Shown: positions 29,609 to 29,836 of the stretch, in pieces
Layout of the letters: the number at the start of each line of letters is the position of its first letter
Position numbering within the stretch: position 1 is the first letter of the stretch
IMG/VR virus record: IMGVR_UViG_3300032087_004344
Coordinates: 1-29,836 of that record
DNA from: a virus
Direction: 5' to 3' (one strand)
Length of the DNA stretch: 29,836 nt
Position numbers and translations under genes: made by a program
The notes under the pieces: model-generated
What the model was told of the DNA's origin: nothing
Seen by the model: the letters and a program-made list of their open reading frames with translations, nothing else
Databases searched by the model: none

Positions 29609-29836
29609 CCCCTCCATGGTCAGGCTCGCGCCATGAACATTTCGTCCGTGTCGTCCTCGGGCGTCATGACGGCCACGGCCAGCGATGCGCCGTCTTCCAT
29701 GTCCGCCATGTCCTCCTCGACTTCCCGCGCCATGGCTTCCCGGAACTGCTCGTCCTTTGCGAGCGCCTCCAGTTTCCCTGCGAGGAGGAGGACGTCCCGG
29801 TCTGCCTCGAGCATGGAGAGGTCCATGTCCAGCGTG
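29609..29836. repeat. Right copy of the 228-bp near-identical window ends
   Basis: Counterpart of 1-228, with differences only at codon third positions of the shared gene. Merging the two copies gives a unit of about 29,608 bp. Confidence 0.9.
29620..29836 (-). CDS. Acidic head-region protein, 5'-truncated copy at right edge
   Basis: The last 72 codons of the same gene as 491-12, cut by the window edge. The protein is identical over this stretch except TDEM in place of TDDM near the C terminus. The internal Met at 29826 is not the true start. It is followed by the scaffold gene, which in the left copy is cut off. Confidence 0.85.
   Translation of the reverse strand, partial: TLDMDLSMLEADRDVLLLAGKLEALAKDEQFREAMAREVEEDMADMEDGASLAVAVMTPEDDTDEMFMARA

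Noticed and set aside
1-29836. tRNA genes, CRISPR arrays, insertion sequences, attachment sites and T7-type repeated promoters
   Set aside because: I looked for cloverleaf-like stretches, spaced repeats, transposase motifs and recurring promoter-like 20-mers and found nothing supportable; an exact search was not possible.

Overview
The window looks like one complete genome of a small, high-GC, short-tailed (podovirus-like) dsDNA bacteriophage. It was sequenced as a circle or circularly permuted molecule and opened inside a virion gene. The first 228 bases (1-228) and the last 228 (29609-29836) are the same locus, differing at 7 positions. Joining them gives a unit of about 29.6 kb and completes the usual head-gene order across the junction: small terminase, large terminase, portal, zinc-ribbon protein, acidic 159-aa protein, scaffold, major capsid. 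By eye the G+C is roughly 65%. Genes are packed with ATGA, GTGA or TTGA overlaps, and no tRNA, CRISPR array or insertion sequence is visible. The host cannot be named. Composition and a spanin-like protein suggest a high-GC Gram-negative bacterium, and some small basic proteins resemble families common in aquatic phages (recollection, not a search).

Layout. (1) 5949-6044 is the divergent control region, with two 17-bp palindromic operators. (2) Leftward from it run a Cro/CI-like regulator (5948-5679), a winged-helix replication-initiator candidate carrying two triplets of iterons (5682-5260), a zinc-motif helicase-loader candidate (5173-4583), terminase, portal and, across the junction, scaffold, capsid, decoration protein, tail tube/nozzle proteins, fibre-like proteins, three internal virion proteins (one of 2060 aa), small basic proteins and the lysis genes, ending at 9190. 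(3) Rightward from it runs the only plus-strand block (6045-9220): a 36-aa membrane peptide, an unknown protein, an ERF annealing protein, a Cys-containing protein, a helix-turn-helix protein, a RuvC-like resolvase and two unknown proteins. The two transcription units meet tail to tail with a 31-bp coding overlap at 9190-9220.

How it may work. No DNA polymerase, primase, replicative helicase, RNA polymerase, integrase or partition gene is visible. The simplest reading is a lambda O/P-like strategy: the initiator binds iterons inside its own gene, the loader brings in the host helicase, and the host replisome copies the genome. ERF and RuvC-like proteins would handle recombination and branched DNA before packaging. 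A repressor-type switch without an integrase leaves open a plasmid-like state or a purely regulatory Cro-like role. The most unusual signals are the phased iteron triplets, the operator pair, the very high density of CTCGAG in all three reading frames, the third-codon-position-only differences between the window ends, and a double hairpin with a competing fold at the head/tail gene boundary.
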